Below are positions 51,949 to 61,325 of a stretch of 64,000 bases of DNA, in pieces. The notes beneath the pieces are model-generated. The model was not told the DNA's origin. It worked only from the letters and a program-made list of their open reading frames with translations, and did not search any database. The stretch comes from Dyadobacter beijingensis DSM 21582 (GTDB lineage: Bacteria > Bacteroidota > Bacteroidia > Cytophagales > Spirosomataceae), in assembly GCF_000382205.1 (NCBI RefSeq), contig NZ_KB907787.1, positions 1,155,176 through 1,219,175 of the forward strand, in the 5' to 3' direction. The first letter of the stretch is position 1, and each line of letters opens with the position of its first letter. The translations under genes were made by a program, and so were the position numbers.

Positions 51949-52386
51949 ATGGAATCAAAACTGCCTCTTGAAAAGGAACTCGAACCCATTTTTCTTCAAA
52001 AATTTCCGCCATTCTCCGAGAGCGTGAAAGAATTTCTCGCGCAGTATGGCCCTTACATTCTCCTGATTTTGTCGTTGATCGGCGTGCTGGGCTTGCTTAC
52101 CGCCCTCGGCGTAGGCGGGGCGCTGTTCGGGGCGGGCGGTGCTGTCGCGGTCGGCATCGGATTTAATTATTACGTCGGGCTGGCGTTCAGCATTGTAGCG
52201 CTGGTGATGTATCTCCTGGCGTTTTCTCCACTCAAAGCACGCAAACGTGCCGGCTGGAACCTGCTGTATTACGCATTGCTGATCGGCCTGGTGAGCAACC
52301 TTATCCAGCTGAGTATCTTCGGATTCATCATCGGCGGATTGATCGGTTTCTGGGTTTTGTTCCAGATCCGCGAGAAGTACGCGTGA
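51949..52386 (+). CDS. Small integral membrane protein (145 aa)
   Basis: Family not certain. After a charged N-terminus (ESKLPLEKELEPIFLQKFPP) come four membrane helices: YILLILSLIGVLGLLTAL, a glycine-rich helix (GGALFGAGGAVAVGIGF), FSIVALVMYLLAFSPL and LLYYALLIGLVSNLIQLSIF with GFIIGGLIGFWVLFQI. The C-terminus is a short basic tail. No catalytic motif is visible. A hairpin terminator follows at 52410. Confidence 0.8.
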   Translation: MESKLPLEKELEPIFLQKFPPFSESVKEFLAQYGPYILLILSLIGVLGLLTALGVGGALFGAGGAVAVGIGFNYYVGLAFSIVALVMYLLAFSPLKARKRAGWNLLYYALLIGLVSNLIQLSIFGFIIGGLIGFWVLFQIREKYA

Positions 52387-52409
52387 AGGTTATAACGCAT
52401 TCATGTAAG

Positions 52410-52438
52410 AAGCGGGCGGATTATTCCGTCCGCTTTTT
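52410..52438 (+). terminator. Hairpin terminator after the small membrane protein gene
   Basis: AAGCGGGCGGA and TCCGTCCGCTT pair (one G-T wobble) around TTAT, followed by TTT and ATTTTT. It lies 24 bases after the stop at 52386. Confidence 0.85.
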
Positions 52439-52537
52439 ATTTTTGCCATTGGTCAGTCAAATGGGGCTTTTGTACCTGTGGCGACAAGGGCTGAGCTAAT
52501 TACTTCGCATATTTGCGTTTATACCGTCTTCAAATCT

Positions 52538-53452
52538 ATGAACATCATCGAGGTTAGGAATGTAACGAAGGAATATTCCAATCATACAGCCCTCAGTAAC
52601 GTGAGTATTTCGATACCCAAAGGCTGTATTTTTGGACTGCTCGGGCCAAATGGGGCCGGCAAGACGTCGCTCATCCGCATTATCAACCAGATTACCGGCC
52701 CGGATAGCGGGGAAATACTTTTCGATGGCGTACCGCTCAATCCCGACCATATCTCGCGGATCGGCTACCTTCCCGAGGAGCGCGGGCTTTACAAGAAGAT
52801 GAAAGTAGGGGAGCAGCTGCTGTACCTTGCCCAGCTGAAAGGCCTTTCGCAGAAAGAAGCGATGGACAAGCTGAAAACGTGGTTTATTAAATTCGATATC
52901 AAAACCTGGTGGGACAAGCAGATTTCCGATCTTTCGAAAGGAATGCAGCAAAAGGTACAGTTCGTATCCACCGTCCTGCACGAGCCCGACCTGATCATTC
53001 TCGACGAGCCATTTTCCGGCTTCGACCCCATCAATGCGAACCTGATCCGGGACGAGATCCTGGAACTGAAACAAAAAGGCAGTACCATTATTTTTTCCAC
53101 GCACCGCATGGAAACCGTGGAAGAGCTTTGCGACTACATTGCATTGATCCATAAGTCCAAAAAGGTGCTCGACGGCCCCAAGCGGCAGATCAAGGAAGAG
53201 TTTAAAACGCATACCTATTTTGTAGAATATAAAGGCCACCTCGACCAGCTCGACCCGATTTACCAGATCCTCGACCAGAAAGTCCTGGAAGACGGCTACC
53301 TGCGGGCCAACATTCACCTAGACGGCAATTCGACCGCCAATGCTTTGCTGCTGAACCTGGTATCGAAGGTAGAGATCCGTGCTTTCGGCGAGAATATCCC
53401 GTCGATGAGCGACATTTTTATGAAAGCTGTCAACGAAGTTCCCGAGGCATAA
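52538..53452 (+). CDS. ABC transporter ATP-binding protein, NatA-like
   Basis: 304-residue ATPase subunit of an ABC-2 exporter. The start at 52538 (MNIIEVRNVTKEYSNHTAL) gives the standard NBD. Walker A is GPNGAGKTSLIR, the Q-loop part GYLPEERGLYK, the signature LSKGMQQKVQF and Walker B LIILDEPFSGFDP, with the H-loop FSTHRMETVEE. The C-terminal 80 residues are the NatA-type extension. It pairs with the permease 33 bases downstream. The substrate could be Na+ (as NatAB) or a drug; the sequence does not decide. Confidence 0.92.
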   Translation: MNIIEVRNVTKEYSNHTALSNVSISIPKGCIFGLLGPNGAGKTSLIRIINQITGPDSGEILFDGVPLNPDHISRIGYLPEERGLYKKMKVGEQLLYLAQLKGLSQKEAMDKLKTWFIKFDIKTWWDKQISDLSKGMQQKVQFVSTVLHEPDLIILDEPFSGFDPINANLIRDEILELKQKGSTIIFSTHRMETVEELCDYIALIHKSKKVLDGPKRQIKEEFKTHTYFVEYKGHLDQLDPIYQILDQKVLEDGYLRANIHLDGNSTANALLLNLVSKVEIRAFGENIPSMSDIFMKAVNEVPEA

Positions 53453-53485
53453 TGCCCGTTCAACCAAGCTATTAATCCGAATCCC

Positions 53486-54805
53486 ATGCGAAATATATAT
53501 CTGGTTTTAAGAAGAGAGTACCTGGTGAGGGTCAAGAAGAAGTCGTTTCTCGTGATGACACTGCTGGGCCCGCTGCTTTTTGTGGGCTTCTACGCGGCGG
53601 TGATCTGGGTAGCTGTGGGCTCGGTGGATACCAAAACCGTGCAGGTGCTGGATGAAAGCGGTTTATTTAAAAAAGAATTCAAAGATTCGGAAGCACTCAA
53701 ATTCGAATTTACCGACAGCAGCCTCGACTCCGCCAAAGCGGCTTTCCAGAAAGGCGACGCCAACGCGCTCGTATACATTCCGGCCAATGTGATCAAAGCG
53801 CCGAAGAGCGTACGCATTTATGCCGCCAAGAATGTGAGTATGGACCTGAAATCGGAGATCGAAAAGGTGATCGAGAAGGAGATCGAGGACATCAAGCTCG
53901 CCGAAGCGGGCATTACGCACAAAATCCTGGAAGATTCGCGGGTGAACGTGAACTCGGAGACGATCAGCCTGAGCGACGGCGGAGAGAAAACGAGCAGTTC
54001 CGGCGCGGCTACGGTGATCGGCGGTATTTGCGCATTCCTTATCTATATGTCGGTGTTCATTTATGGTACGCAGGTGATGCGCGGCATTACCGAGGAGAAA
54101 ACGAGCCGTATCGTGGAAGTGATCATTTCTTCCGTGAAACCATTCCAGCTGATGCTCGGCAAGATCATCGGTGTCGCATTGGTAGGGCTTACGCAATTTG
54201 TCCTCTGGATACTGCTCACGACGGCGCTCACGAGTGCAACTTCGGCGATATTGAGCAATAACATGTCGAAACAGTCGGCGCAGGTAGCCAAGGAAATGGA
54301 GAAGGCTCAGGTTGCGAACCAGGCCATGCAGGGCAACGCTGCCGATAACCCGGTGGGAGAAATCCTGGGCGCCGTCAGCAGCCTGAACATTCCGCTGATC
54401 CTGGGGTGCTTTTTGTTCTACTACCTGGGTGGATATTTGCTTTACAGCGCGTTGTTCGGTGCCGTGGGTGCGGCGGTGGACAACGATGCGGACACCCAGC
54501 AGTTTATGCTTCCGATTACCTTACCGATCATTTTTTCCTTCGTTTTCGCCCAGTTTGTCCTCCGAGATCCCGACGGCACGCTGGCATTCTGGACGTCTAT
54601 CATTCCGTTCACCTCGCCCATTATCATGATGGTGCGCATTCCGTTCGGTGTGCCGGCCTGGGAACTGGTCCTGTCGATGGTACTGCTCATCCTGGGCTTC
54701 ATGGGCACCACCTGGATTGCCGCCCGCATTTACCGCGTGGGTATCCTGATGTACGGCAAAAAGGTTAGTTACAAGGAGTTGGTGAAATGGATATTTTATA
54801 AATGA
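53486..54805 (+). CDS. ABC-2 type permease, NatB-like
   Basis: 439-residue membrane subunit of the exporter. One helix near the N-terminus (LVMTLLGPLLFVGFYAAVIW) is followed by a large extracytoplasmic domain (to about residue 175), then five more helices (AATVIGGICAFLIYMSVFIY, LIGKIIGVALVGLTQFVLWI-like segment and three more). The motif VMRGITEEKTSRIVEVIISS with KPFQLMLGKI is typical of NatB/YhfG permeases. A stop-less gap of 33 bases joins it to the ATPase gene. Confidence 0.92.
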   Translation: MRNIYLVLRREYLVRVKKKSFLVMTLLGPLLFVGFYAAVIWVAVGSVDTKTVQVLDESGLFKKEFKDSEALKFEFTDSSLDSAKAAFQKGDANALVYIPANVIKAPKSVRIYAAKNVSMDLKSEIEKVIEKEIEDIKLAEAGITHKILEDSRVNVNSETISLSDGGEKTSSSGAATVIGGICAFLIYMSVFIYGTQVMRGITEEKTSRIVEVIISSVKPFQLMLGKIIGVALVGLTQFVLWILLTTALTSATSAILSNNMSKQSAQVAKEMEKAQVANQAMQGNAADNPVGEILGAVSSLNIPLILGCFLFYYLGGYLLYSALFGAVGAAVDNDADTQQFMLPITLPIIFSFVFAQFVLRDPDGTLAFWTSIIPFTSPIIMMVRIPFGVPAWELVLSMVLLILGFMGTTWIAARIYRVGILMYGKKVSYKELVKWIFYK

Positions 54806-54948
54806 CCTTTAACGTTTTTTAAGATTCACAAACGGCTGCCGTTGTGGTAAATTTGCTATTTTTGGCCGATCAATGATAGAACTGCTCAAAAAGAGTCGCC
54901 ATCTTTGCGCATCGTGCATATAACTTTTTCAAATTTACCGTCTTTCAG

Positions 54949-57921
54949 ATGACCCGTTTCAACCGTACCAACAACCTTACGGGTTGGATTGTCTTTGCTA
55001 TTGCATTCCTCACATATGCCCTCACAGTCGAACGTACTGCCAGTTTCTGGGATTGCGGGGAATTTATCGCCTGTGCATTCAAATTGCAGGTGCCTCACCC
55101 TCCCGGCGCGCCGTTCTTCCTGCTCATAGGTCGTATTTTCTCCCTTTTTGCATTAGGCGACCTGCTGAAAGTAGCATATTGGATCAACATGGTATCCGTG
55201 TTGAGCAGCGCATTCACAATCCTGTTCCTGTTCTGGACCATTACATTACTAGTCCGCAAGCTGATCGAAAAAGGTGACGAGGAACTCTCTTCCGGCGATA
55301 CTTACCTGATCATGGGCGCGGGCATCGTCGGCGCATTGGCATATACCTGGTCCGACTCGTTCTGGTTTTCGGCCGTGGAAGCGGAAGTTTACGGTTTGTC
55401 GTCCTTCTTTACCGCCATCGTGATCTGGGCTGTTTTCAAATGGGAGCGCATTCAGGACCCTGCTGCCGAGAACCGCTGGCTCATTCTCATTGCCTACCTG
55501 GTAGGGCTTTCTATCGGTGTTCACTTGCTGAACCTCGTTACCATTCCTGCGCTTGCATTGGTATATTATTTCAAAAAGTACCCCAAAACGAGCATATTCG
55601 GAGGCATTATGGCTTTCGTCGGCGGATTGGTTGTGCTAGGTATTATCAACTCCGGCATCATTCCCGGGCTGCCGAGTGTAGCGGGTAAATTCGAGATTTT
55701 CTTTGTGAATACATTGGGGTTGCCTTACAAATCAGGGGTGATCTTCTTCATCATATTGTTCATCGGCGCATTGATCTGGGGGATTCGTTTCTCGCAGAAA
55801 AAAGGCAATGTGCTGCTCAATACCAGCTTACTTTCCCTGGCATTCGTATTGATCGGCTACGCCAGCTACCTGATGGTGCTCGTACGCGCGGAGTACAACC
55901 CGCCCATCAACGAAAATAACCCGAACGACGTCCTCAGCTTCGTGTCCTACCTGAAACGTGAGCAGTACGGAAGCCGTCCGTTGCTGTACGGGCCATCGTT
56001 CGTGTCCCGCCCGGTAAGCCAGAAGCGCGGCGCGCCGATGTATCGCAAGCAGGATGGGAAATATGTGATTTACGATTACCGTCCGGAGTACGAATACGAG
56101 CCGGGCGCGAATATGCTGCTCCCGCGTATGTACAGCACGCAGCCGGGCCACCCACAGCTGTATATGCAAATGACCGGTCTGGCCGAAAACCAGAAACCGA
56201 CCATGTCGCATAATCTCTCGTTCATGTTCTCCTACCAGATCGGGCATATGTACTGGCGTTATTTCCTCTGGAACTTCGTCGGCCGTGAAAGCGACGAGGA
56301 AGGGGCAGGTAACATGGTGCCGTGGGATGTATCCAAAAAGTACCCCGAACCGATTGCCAACAACAAGGCGCACGACAACTATTTCATGCTGCCGTTCCTG
56401 CTGGGTTTGTTCGGTTTGGTGATCAATTATTTCCGCCAGAAACGCGATTTGCTCGTACTTGGCCTGCTCTTCCTCCTGACGGGCGTGGCGCTGGTAGTAT
56501 ACCTCAACTCACCGCCGACTGAGCCGCGCGAGCGTGATTACATTTACGTAGGTTCATTCTACATTTTCTGTATCTGGATCGGTTATGGCGTCATCGCCGT
56601 GGCGGATGCGATCGGGAAGTTTGTCAAGAGCGCCACGGCCCGTGCCGGCGTGGCAACCGCGGCATCATTGGTTGTACCCGTCATGATGGGCGCCAAAGGT
56701 TGGGATAACCACAACCGCGACCACCGTTACCACTCGGTCGATTTCGCAAAAAACCTGCTGAACTCCTGCGCGCCGAACGCGATCCTCTTTACCGGCGGTG
56801 ATAACGATACATTCCCATTGTGGTACGTGCAGGAAGTTGAAGGCTTCCGTACCGACGTGCGCGTGTGTAACCTCAGCCTCTTGGGAACCGACTGGTATAT
56901 CGATCAGATGAAGCGGAAGACTTACTTGTCGGAAGCATTGCCGATCTCACTCGATAAAAACAACTACGCATTCGGTAAGAACGACATTGTGCCGTTCTAC
57001 GAAATCCCGAGCGTGAAATCGGGTATCAACCTGAAAGAATACCTTGGCCTGGTGAAACAGGAAAACAAGGCCATCCAGGTGCCATTGACGAGCGGCGACA
57101 TGACGTCGATCCTGCCATCTTCGGTACTGTTCCTGCCTGTGGATGCAGATGCCGTGAAGAAAATGGGTATCATCAAAAGCGACCTCACGCCATTCGTGAG
57201 CGATTCGATCAGCTGGACGATCGGGAAAGGTGATTTGTACAAATCAGACCTGATCATGCTCGATATCATCGCCTCGAACGACTGGAAACGTCCGATTTAC
57301 TTCTCGTCGACCCTCGGGGGATCGAGCTACCTGAACCTGAAAGAATATATGCAGCTCGAAGGTTACGCCTACCGCCTGCTGCCTGTGAAAGTACCGGGTG
57401 CCAGCGATGGCTACGTGAATGCCGACGTGATGTACAACAATATGATGACGAAGATGGCCTGGCGCGAGCTCGACAATCCGAACACATATTACGACAACAC
57501 CTACCTTGGCTCGCCGGTGGCGACTGCGCGTATCGCATTCCTGCGCCTCACCGGCCAGCTCATCGCCGACGGCCGCAAGGAAGAAGCGAAAAAAGCCATC
57601 GAGCGCTCCCTGACAACGATGCCGGACAAGAGCATTCCGTACGACCAGTTCTCGGCCAACTTCATCGGCCCGCTGTTCGACCTGGGTGAAACGAAAAAAG
57701 CGCTGGAAATCGCCGATACCATGGCCAAGCGTTCCGACGAAGTTCTCACGTGGGCGAAAGACAATAGTACCACCCGCCGCCGCGACACGAACGTTTACCT
57801 CTACATCATGCAGGTAATCGTCCAGGAATGCCGCGACGCCAAGCAGGAAGCCGCCGCGAAGAAATACGAGGCGATCTTCCAGAAGCATTTGGCAGCGTTT
57901 AATATGTATGGTGGGCAGTAG
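54949..57921 (+). CDS. DUF2723 membrane protein, protein O-mannosyltransferase-like (TMEM260 family)
   Basis: 990-residue polytopic protein of the DUF2723 family. The N-terminus has the family core TVERTASFWDCGEFIACAFK with VPHPPGAPFFLLIGRIFSL; the early Asp and the HPPG turn resemble GT-C glycosyltransferases. About ten membrane helices are spread through the first 560 residues. The C-terminal 400 residues are soluble and end in TPR-like helices (EAKKAIERSLTTMPDKSIP). The related human TMEM260 transfers mannose to protein. Here protein O-glycosylation is inferred, as in Bacteroidota with general O-glycosylation. A -7 box TATTTTTG at 54857-54864 gives an 80-base leader. A strong terminator follows. 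Confidence 0.88.
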   Translation: MTRFNRTNNLTGWIVFAIAFLTYALTVERTASFWDCGEFIACAFKLQVPHPPGAPFFLLIGRIFSLFALGDLLKVAYWINMVSVLSSAFTILFLFWTITLLVRKLIEKGDEELSSGDTYLIMGAGIVGALAYTWSDSFWFSAVEAEVYGLSSFFTAIVIWAVFKWERIQDPAAENRWLILIAYLVGLSIGVHLLNLVTIPALALVYYFKKYPKTSIFGGIMAFVGGLVVLGIINSGIIPGLPSVAGKFEIFFVNTLGLPYKSGVIFFIILFIGALIWGIRFSQKKGNVLLNTSLLSLAFVLIGYASYLMVLVRAEYNPPINENNPNDVLSFVSYLKREQYGSRPLLYGPSFVSRPVSQKRGAPMYRKQDGKYVIYDYRPEYEYEPGANMLLPRMYSTQPGHPQLYMQMTGLAENQKPTMSHNLSFMFSYQIGHMYWRYFLWNFVGRESDEEGAGNMVPWDVSKKYPEPIANNKAHDNYFMLPFLLGLFGLVINYFRQKRDLLVLGLLFLLTGVALVVYLNSPPTEPRERDYIYVGSFYIFCIWIGYGVIAVADAIGKFVKSATARAGVATAASLVVPVMMGAKGWDNHNRDHRYHSVDFAKNLLNSCAPNAILFTGGDNDTFPLWYVQEVEGFRTDVRVCNLSLLGTDWYIDQMKRKTYLSEALPISLDKNNYAFGKNDIVPFYEIPSVKSGINLKEYLGLVKQENKAIQVPLTSGDMTSILPSSVLFLPVDADAVKKMGIIKSDLTPFVSDSISWTIGKGDLYKSDLIMLDIIASNDWKRPIYFSSTLGGSSYLNLKEYMQLEGYAYRLLPVKVPGASDGYVNADVMYNNMMTKMAWRELDNPNTYYDNTYLGSPVATARIAFLRLTGQLIADGRKEEAKKAIERSLTTMPDKSIPYDQFSANFIGPLFDLGETKKALEIADTMAKRSDEVLTWAKDNSTTRRRDTNVYLYIMQVIVQECRDAKQEAAAKKYEAIFQKHLAAFNMYGGQ

Positions 57922-57944
57922 TAGCGTCTGACTTTTTAAAATAC

Positions 57945-57985
57945 GAAAGGCGGCATTTGCGAAAGCAGATGCCGCCTTTCTTTTT
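57945..57985 (+). terminator. Strong hairpin terminator after the DUF2723 gene
   Basis: GAAAGGCGGCAT (57945-57956) pairs with ATGCCGCCTTTC (57969-57980) around a 12-base loop, followed by TTTTT. It lies 24 bases after the stop at 57921. Confidence 0.93.
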
Positions 57986-58085
57986 GTGCGGATTGCCGGC
58001 TTAGTTGTAAGTTCTGCTACAAGCTAATCGGGGAAATCAGAACAACGGTATTTTAAACAATCAAGCTGACAATCTTATCCGGTTT

Positions 58086-59267
58086 TTACTCCACCTTCAC
58101 CCTAACCCAAACCAACCGGTGATCCGAGCTCGACTCCCGCTTCTCTACCAGCCCGGCCATCGGTTCGCCTTTGGCGGGCCAGAAAACGCCGCTGTCGAGG
58201 ATTTGGAAGCCTTTGCGCGAGGGGAGCACGTAATCCGCACGCATGCGCCAGAAGGCCGTGTGGTTTTTGGCGAATGCGTTGGTCGGGGAATGCTCCGGGC
58301 CGCCTTTGCTGGCCGGGGCGGAGGCGTTGTTTACGGCCGGGTTGGCCAGGAGCTGGCGGATGCCGTCTGAAATGGCGTTGCCTTCGTCGGGGGAGGCGTT
58401 CTGATCGCCGAGGATGACGAAGGATGCGTTGGCTGGCAGGCCGCCTTGCCTGTGGTTGTCGTCGTAGATGTAGTCGCCCTTCCCTGGAGTAATGTAATCG
58501 TTCCAAAAACGGATTTCGTCATGGTTGCGCTTGCCGTTGCGGTCTTCCTTGCCGTCGAAGGAGGGCGGGGTGGGGTGGCTGGCGAGGACGTGGACCGTTT
58601 TGTCGCCTACTTTCACCGGAATGTCCCAATGCGATTTGGACGATAGCGGGAATTCAGCCCAGGCTTCGGCGCTGTACCAGTTGCTGCCGTCTTCCTTCGT
58701 CGTTTTCAGGCCGTCTGGCATGTCTTTCCACTTGAAATGCTGGAACGTACGCACCGCTTTCGTGTCGATCGGGAAACGCGATAGCAGTACCATACCATAT
58801 TGTCCCGGGTAGTTGCCAAAGCCCCAGGCGTCGGCGCCGTATTGCTCCGCTTTGCCGTTGCCGTCCAGGTCGTAGGGGCTCGGCTGGCCGGTGTTTACGG
58901 TCGAGTAGTAGTAGTAAGGGTAATCGATGCCTTTCGCGCCGTCGGTACCTTCTTTTAAATATCCCTTGATAAACTGCCCGACGCCTTCCGCAGGGTTTTT
59001 GACGTAATCGAACTCATTAAGCAGAATCACATCCGGGCGGACGGTCTGGATAATGCGGGCGATGTTTTTGATCTGCTGGTTCGAGCCGGAGGCCAGCTCC
59101 TTGATCAGCACCTTTTCCGAATTGCCCGGCGTGCCGCGCGGGAAGTAATTTTCCGCTTCCATACTTACATTATAGGTAGCGAAAGTGATGGACGCCGCGG
59201 GTTTGGAGTTTTGCGCCGCGAGTAGCCCCGGACAGAGCATTGTGCCGGCAAGCAACAGAGATTTCAT
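58086..59267 (-). CDS. Endonuclease/exonuclease/phosphatase family protein, exported
   Basis: 393-residue exported metallo-hydrolase of the EEP fold (DNase I-like phosphoesterases). Starting at 59267, MKSLLLAGTMLCPGLLAAQ is a signal peptide. The fold motifs are FATYNVSMEAENYFP (first Asn), DVILLNEFDYVKNP (Glu), VHVLASHPTPPSFDG, FVILGDQNASPDEGN (Asp-Asn) and the final SSDHRLVWVRV (Asp-His). These are the full active-site set. Substrate may be a nucleic acid, an inositol or a sphingolipid phosphate; not decidable here. The 5-prime end lies 123 bases after the dnaJ stop; the open frame to 59333 is unlikely because it has no signal. Confidence 0.88.
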   Translation of the reverse strand: MKSLLLAGTMLCPGLLAAQNSKPAASITFATYNVSMEAENYFPRGTPGNSEKVLIKELASGSNQQIKNIARIIQTVRPDVILLNEFDYVKNPAEGVGQFIKGYLKEGTDGAKGIDYPYYYYSTVNTGQPSPYDLDGNGKAEQYGADAWGFGNYPGQYGMVLLSRFPIDTKAVRTFQHFKWKDMPDGLKTTKEDGSNWYSAEAWAEFPLSSKSHWDIPVKVGDKTVHVLASHPTPPSFDGKEDRNGKRNHDEIRFWNDYITPGKGDYIYDDNHRQGGLPANASFVILGDQNASPDEGNAISDGIRQLLANPAVNNASAPASKGGPEHSPTNAFAKNHTAFWRMRADYVLPSRKGFQILDSGVFWPAKGEPMAGLVEKRESSSDHRLVWVRVKVE

Positions 59268-59332
59268 TGAATGATAATTTTGGTTATTAATGATCGGTGA
59301 TGAGTTGCGGAAACCGCTATTGGTGTCAAGCA

Positions 59333-59366
59333 AAAAGAGCCGCTCCGGTGACGAAGCAGCTCTTTT
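59333..59366 (-). terminator. Hairpin terminator of the grpE-dnaJ operon
   Basis: On the minus strand AAAAGAGC (59366-59359) pairs with GCTCTTTT (59340-59333) around an 18-base loop, followed by TGC. It lies 25 bases after the dnaJ stop at 59391. Confidence 0.75.
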
Positions 59367-59390
59367 GTAATATTTATTGGATAGGCATGA

Positions 59391-60551
59391 TCAATGGAAG
59401 AAATCTTTCATTTTATCGAAAAAACCTTTTTCGTTCTTGCCTGGCTTCGGCTGGAAGTTTGGCGAGTGACGGAGCGATTCGAGCGTCGAGCGCTCGTCGG
59501 AAGTCAGTTGCTGCGGCGTCCATACATTAATATGTACCAGCTGGTCGCCTTTTCCGTAGCCGTTCAGGTCCTTGACGCCTTTGCCTTTCAAACGCAGGAT
59601 CTTGCCGGCCTGCGTGCCCGACTCGATATTGATGCGTGCCTTGCCATCGATGGTCGGAATTTCGACCGAGGTGCCCAGCGCGGCGTCGATAAAGCTCAAA
59701 TGCATGTCGTACACCACATTGTTACCATCGCGTTTCAGCAATGCGTCCTCTTCTTCCTCGATGACGATCAGCAGGTCGCCCGCTACGCCCCCGCGTGCGG
59801 GAACGTTTCCTTTGCCCGACATCGAGAGCTGCATGCCTTCCGCCACGCCGCCCGGAATGTTGAGCGTGATCAGGTCATCCTGCAACAAACGGCCTTCGCC
59901 TGCGCACGAGTCGCAGCGTTCGCTGATGATCTTGCCATCACCGTTACAGGTAGGGCAGGTGCTGGTCGATACCATCTGGCCCAGCATGGTGCTTACCACC
60001 TTGCGGACCTGGCCAGTGCCGTTACAGCCGTTACAGTTGGTGAGTGACGTGCCGTTTTTGGCCCCGTTGCCACCGCAGGTATTACACGTTACATGTCTTT
60101 TTACCTTGATTTTCTTCTCAACGCCGTTCGCGACTTCTTCCAGGTTCAGTTTCAGTTTGATCCGAAGGTCGGAACCTCTGCGTACGCGACGGCCATTGCC
60201 GCCCTGGCGACCGAAAATATCACCGAATGGGCTGCTATCTCCAAAAATATCGCCAAACTGGGAGAAAATATCGTCCATCGTGAAGCCGCCGCCGAAGCCG
60301 CCTGCGCCACCGCCCGACGCGCCGCCTACACCCGCGTGACCGAACTGGTCGTAGCGTGCGCGTTTGTTATCGTCGCTCAGGATGCTGTATGCTTCCGCTG
60401 CTTCCTTGAACTTGTCCTCTGCCGTGGGATCGTCCGGATTTTTGTCCGGGTGGAATTTGATCGCGAGCTTGCGGTACGACTTTTTAATTTCATCCGCAGA
60501 GGCGCCACGATCTACGCCAAGGACTTCGTAATAATCTCTTTTCTTTGCCAT
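59391..60551 (-). CDS. dnaJ: Chaperone protein DnaJ
   Basis: J-domain co-chaperone that stimulates DnaK ATPase. Residues 1-70 are the J domain with HPD ([15 protein letters not shown]). A Gly/Phe-rich part follows ([20 protein letters not shown]). The zinc domain has four CxxCxGxG repeats: [28 protein letters not shown] and [10 protein letters not shown]. The C-terminal client-binding domain ends normally at residue 386. The gene follows grpE on the minus strand after 40 bases; dnaK is not in the window. Confidence 0.97.
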   Translation of the reverse strand: MAKKRDYYEVLGVDRGASADEIKKSYRKLAIKFHPDKNPDDPTAEDKFKEAAEAYSILSDDNKRARYDQFGHAGVGGASGGGAGGFGGGFTMDDIFSQFGDIFGDSSPFGDIFGRQGGNGRRVRRGSDLRIKLKLNLEEVANGVEKKIKVKRHVTCNTCGGNGAKNGTSLTNCNGCNGTGQVRKVVSTMLGQMVSTSTCPTCNGDGKIISERCDSCAGEGRLLQDDLITLNIPGGVAEGMQLSMSGKGNVPARGGVAGDLLIVIEEEEDALLKRDGNNVVYDMHLSFIDAALGTSVEIPTIDGKARINIESGTQAGKILRLKGKGVKDLNGYGKGDQLVHINVWTPQQLTSDERSTLESLRHSPNFQPKPGKNEKGFFDKMKDFFH

Positions 60552-60591
60552 TTTTAATTACTGATGTATCCCGTAAGGAAGGTTGAGCGTA

Positions 60592-61212
60592 TCAGGCGCC
60601 TACGATTACTTTGGCGTAACGGATGACCTTGTCATTCAGGTAATAACCTTTTTCGATCTCGTCGATCACTTTGCCTTTCAGGTCCTCCGACGGGGCGGGG
60701 AACTGGGCGATGGATTCGTGGATGTCGGCGTCGAAGTCGGCCCCTTTCGATTCCATGGCTTTGAGGCCTTTGGATTCCAGGGTTTTGTAAAGCTTGTTAT
60801 AAATGAGGTCAACACCTTCTTTGAGGGCCTCTACGTCGGTAGAAGAATCAAATGAAACTTTGGCGCGCTCGAAATCGTCGACGATCGGCAGGATCAGTTT
60901 CACCGTGTCGGCGCTGGCCCCCGAGATCATTTCCAGTTTTTCCTTGGCAGTACGGCGGCGGAAGTTTTCAAAATCCGCATACAGGCGCAGGTACTTGTCT
61001 TTCAGCTCCGCGATTTCGGCCTTTGCCGCATCGAGCGGGTCGAGTGCGGGCGCTTCTCCTTTTATTTCCTGTCCGGCATTATCCAGCGGCACAGTGTTGG
61101 AGCCTTCGGAAGTTTCTTCGTTAACCAGATTGTCAGTTTCCAATGAAGCTTTATCCTCGTTCATTTCGTAATTTTTGTCTTGATCTATGTTGAATTCTGT
61201 ATTTTCTGGCAT
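60592..61212 (-). CDS. grpE: Nucleotide exchange factor GrpE
   Basis: 206-residue nucleotide exchange factor for DnaK. An acidic disordered N-terminus (about 75 residues) precedes a long coiled-coil (LKDKYLRLYADFENFRRRTA) and the beta domain with GVDLIYNKLYKTLESKGLKA and ADIHESIAQFPAPSE. A promoter with TTG (61290-61288) and TAATTTTG (61264-61257) lies upstream on the minus strand. It is the first gene of the grpE-dnaJ pair and divergent from queG. Confidence 0.95.
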   Translation of the reverse strand: MPENTEFNIDQDKNYEMNEDKASLETDNLVNEETSEGSNTVPLDNAGQEIKGEAPALDPLDAAKAEIAELKDKYLRLYADFENFRRRTAKEKLEMISGASADTVKLILPIVDDFERAKVSFDSSTDVEALKEGVDLIYNKLYKTLESKGLKAMESKGADFDADIHESIAQFPAPSEDLKGKVIDEIEKGYYLNDKVIRYAKVIVGA

Positions 61213-61256
61213 GGTTATTCGCAGTTACGTGTCTTTTTGCAACAGCCATTTTACTC

Positions 61257-61290
61257 CAAAATTACTTTGCCACGGCTAAATTACTGACAA
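61257..61290 (-). promoter_or_regulatory. Promoter of the grpE-dnaJ operon
   Basis: TTG at 61290-61288 and TAATTTTG at 61264-61257 (minus strand) are 23 bases apart and match the Bacteroidota consensus. The leader to the grpE ATG at 61212 would be about 40 bases. No heat-shock operator of the CIRCE type was seen. Confidence 0.55.
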
Positions 61291-61313
61291 GATGGCATTT
61301 TACAATCAATTTG

Positions 61314-61321
61314 TAACTTTG
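61314..61321 (+). promoter_or_regulatory. -7 box immediately before queG
   Basis: TAACTTTG at 61314-61321 fits TAnnTTTG and lies four bases before the queG ATG at 61326, so the mRNA would be nearly leaderless. No TTG at the usual upstream spacing is visible. Confidence 0.45.
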
Positions 61322-61325
61322 CAGT

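Noticed and set aside
54831-54843. AACGGCTGCCGTT as terminator of the natB-like gene
   Set aside because: The five-base stem is short and no T tract follows.
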